42,596 nucleotides of DNA from an uncultured Bacteroidales bacterium. Lineage in GTDB: Bacteria > Bacteroidota > Bacteroidia > Bacteroidales > Paludibacteraceae. A program made the translations under genes and the position numbers. The stretch's first letter is position 1. The number at the start of each line of letters is the position of its first letter. Location of the stretch: NCBI GenBank assembly GCA_903830915.1, contig CAIKVR010000085.1, forward strand, positions 1-42,596, read 5' to 3'. A model generated the notes under the pieces. That model ran no database searches, was not told the origin of the DNA, and saw nothing but the letters and a program-made list of their open reading frames with translations. Below, one piece after another: positions 42,087-42,596 of the stretch.

Positions 42087-42503
42087 TTATTTCCCTGAAT
42101 ATACAGTTAACTTTTCAAAATCAATCACCCATTCATTTTCTATAAAAAACTCATTACCAAGGATACCATGAATTTGAATATCTGCTTCTTTCTCAATAGC
42201 TTCAAATGCTTTTGAAGAGTCAAATATATTGAATTTTGTTGTAAATGAATGATTCTCAAAAATGAAACTGAGTTTGATAATTGGTGTATCCTGCTTGTTA
42301 CCATCTAAACCAAAGATACTACTGCTTCCAACCATTTCAGTCTGGTCTTTAAAGAACTCATAAACCCTTTGGTCAATAAGGTTTTTATTTGCACCAGTAT
42401 CAAGTAATAAACAGAGGTTCTGTTTATTGATTTCTACTATTATTAAGGGTAATCCAGTTTGTTTAAGTCCATAGGATATATGACAATTTATTTTATTATT
42501 CAT
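42087..42503 (-). CDS. Retropepsin-like aspartic protease
   Basis: This 138-aa single-domain protein has the retropepsin signature LLLDTGANKNLIDQRV (D35-T36-G37-A38) and the C-terminal hydrophobic-Gly motif IHGILGNEFFIENEWVIDFE. These match small clan AA aspartic proteases, which act as homodimers. It has no signal peptide, so it is probably cytoplasmic. It begins directly after the stop of the partial upstream frame (TAA then ATG) and precedes a diverged paralogue by 7 bp, so the three form one operon. The role is unknown; proteolytic processing of a partner encoded in the same island is a possibility. Confidence 0.8.
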   Translation of the reverse strand: MNNKINCHISYGLKQTGLPLIIVEINKQNLCLLLDTGANKNLIDQRVYEFFKDQTEMVGSSSIFGLDGNKQDTPIIKLSFIFENHSFTTKFNIFDSSKAFEAIEKEADIQIHGILGNEFFIENEWVIDFEKLTVYSGK

Positions 42504-42596
42504 TTATTTTTTTTCAGGATTATAGAAAATTAAAAAATATAATATTCCTATTGTTATAAGCCCTACAGATATGTATATAAAATAATCCAACAATAC
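42504..42596 (-). CDS. Partial membrane-protein gene (C-terminal end only)
   Basis: Reading into the window on the minus strand, a frame open at the window edge ends with YISVGLITIGILYFLIFYNP then EKK and a TAA at 42506-42504. The tail is one predicted membrane helix with a short charged end. The stop abuts the retropepsin start codon with no gap, as in a translation-coupled operon. Too little is visible to name a family. Confidence 0.5.
   Translation of the reverse strand, partial: VLLDYFIYISVGLITIGILYFLIFYNPEKK

Overview
The window comes from a Bacteroidota genome, most likely an anaerobic Bacteroidales-type organism. The evidence is low GC, promoters of the TTTG/TTG-N20-TAnnTTTG type, type IX secretion (T9SS) C-terminal sorting domains, an ECF sigma/FecR/TonB receptor trio, a serine-type sulfatase, RteC, and an IntDOT-like integrase. 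No species can be named from the sequence alone.

Layout. (1) 1-4650 is gene-poor and mosaic. It holds an intact IS1595-family insertion sequence with an exact 8-bp target duplication, three degenerate ~300-400 bp repeat units, an integron attC-like palindrome, and an Abi_2/AbiF-type HEPN protein on the minus strand. Just upstream of that protein lies a candidate ~95-nt structured RNA with its own promoter and a terminator-like end. (2) 4654-9808 encodes an ECF sigma factor, a FecR anti-sigma factor and a TonB-dependent receptor with an N-terminal signalling domain: a cell-surface signalling and uptake unit. (3) 9864-27742 is a run of same-strand genes that looks like a polysaccharide utilisation locus without SusC/SusD. 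It has a secreted beta-helix protein, three T9SS proteins sharing a putative carbohydrate-binding module, a six-hairpin glycosidase-like enzyme, two paralogous TIM-barrel-like proteins of unassigned family, a sulfatase, a fucose/arabinose isomerase-like enzyme, a rhamnose mutarotase-like protein and lactaldehyde reductase FucO. Together these suggest breakdown of a sulfated polymer rich in a 6-deoxyhexose (fucose or rhamnose), ending in reduction of lactaldehyde to propanediol. The kinase and aldolase steps are not in the window.

(4) 27887-35357 looks like a small integrated element: RteC, a GH108 endolysin-like protein, a three-gene HTH/replication/DnaC-like module, an AbiE toxin-antitoxin pair, a DEDDh exonuclease and a tyrosine recombinase next to a tRNA-Ser gene. 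No conjugation or capsid genes are seen. (5) 35609-41298 is chromosomal: tRNA-Ser(GGA), tatD, guaA, a DUF3467 gene, a PhzF-like enzyme, a YdeI-like protein and a surface protein made of 15-residue repeats. (6) From 41345 to the end, a 21-nt tRNA 3'-end fragment marks what is probably the edge of a second, AT-rich island. It carries a tandem pair of retropepsin-like aspartic protease genes preceded by a membrane protein that runs off the window.

The most interesting items are the AbiF/RNA unit, the SusCD-less deoxyhexose locus with its unassigned enzyme pair and shared module, the three-copy noncoding repeat array with an attC-like site, and the tRNA-fragment boundary with paired retropepsins.
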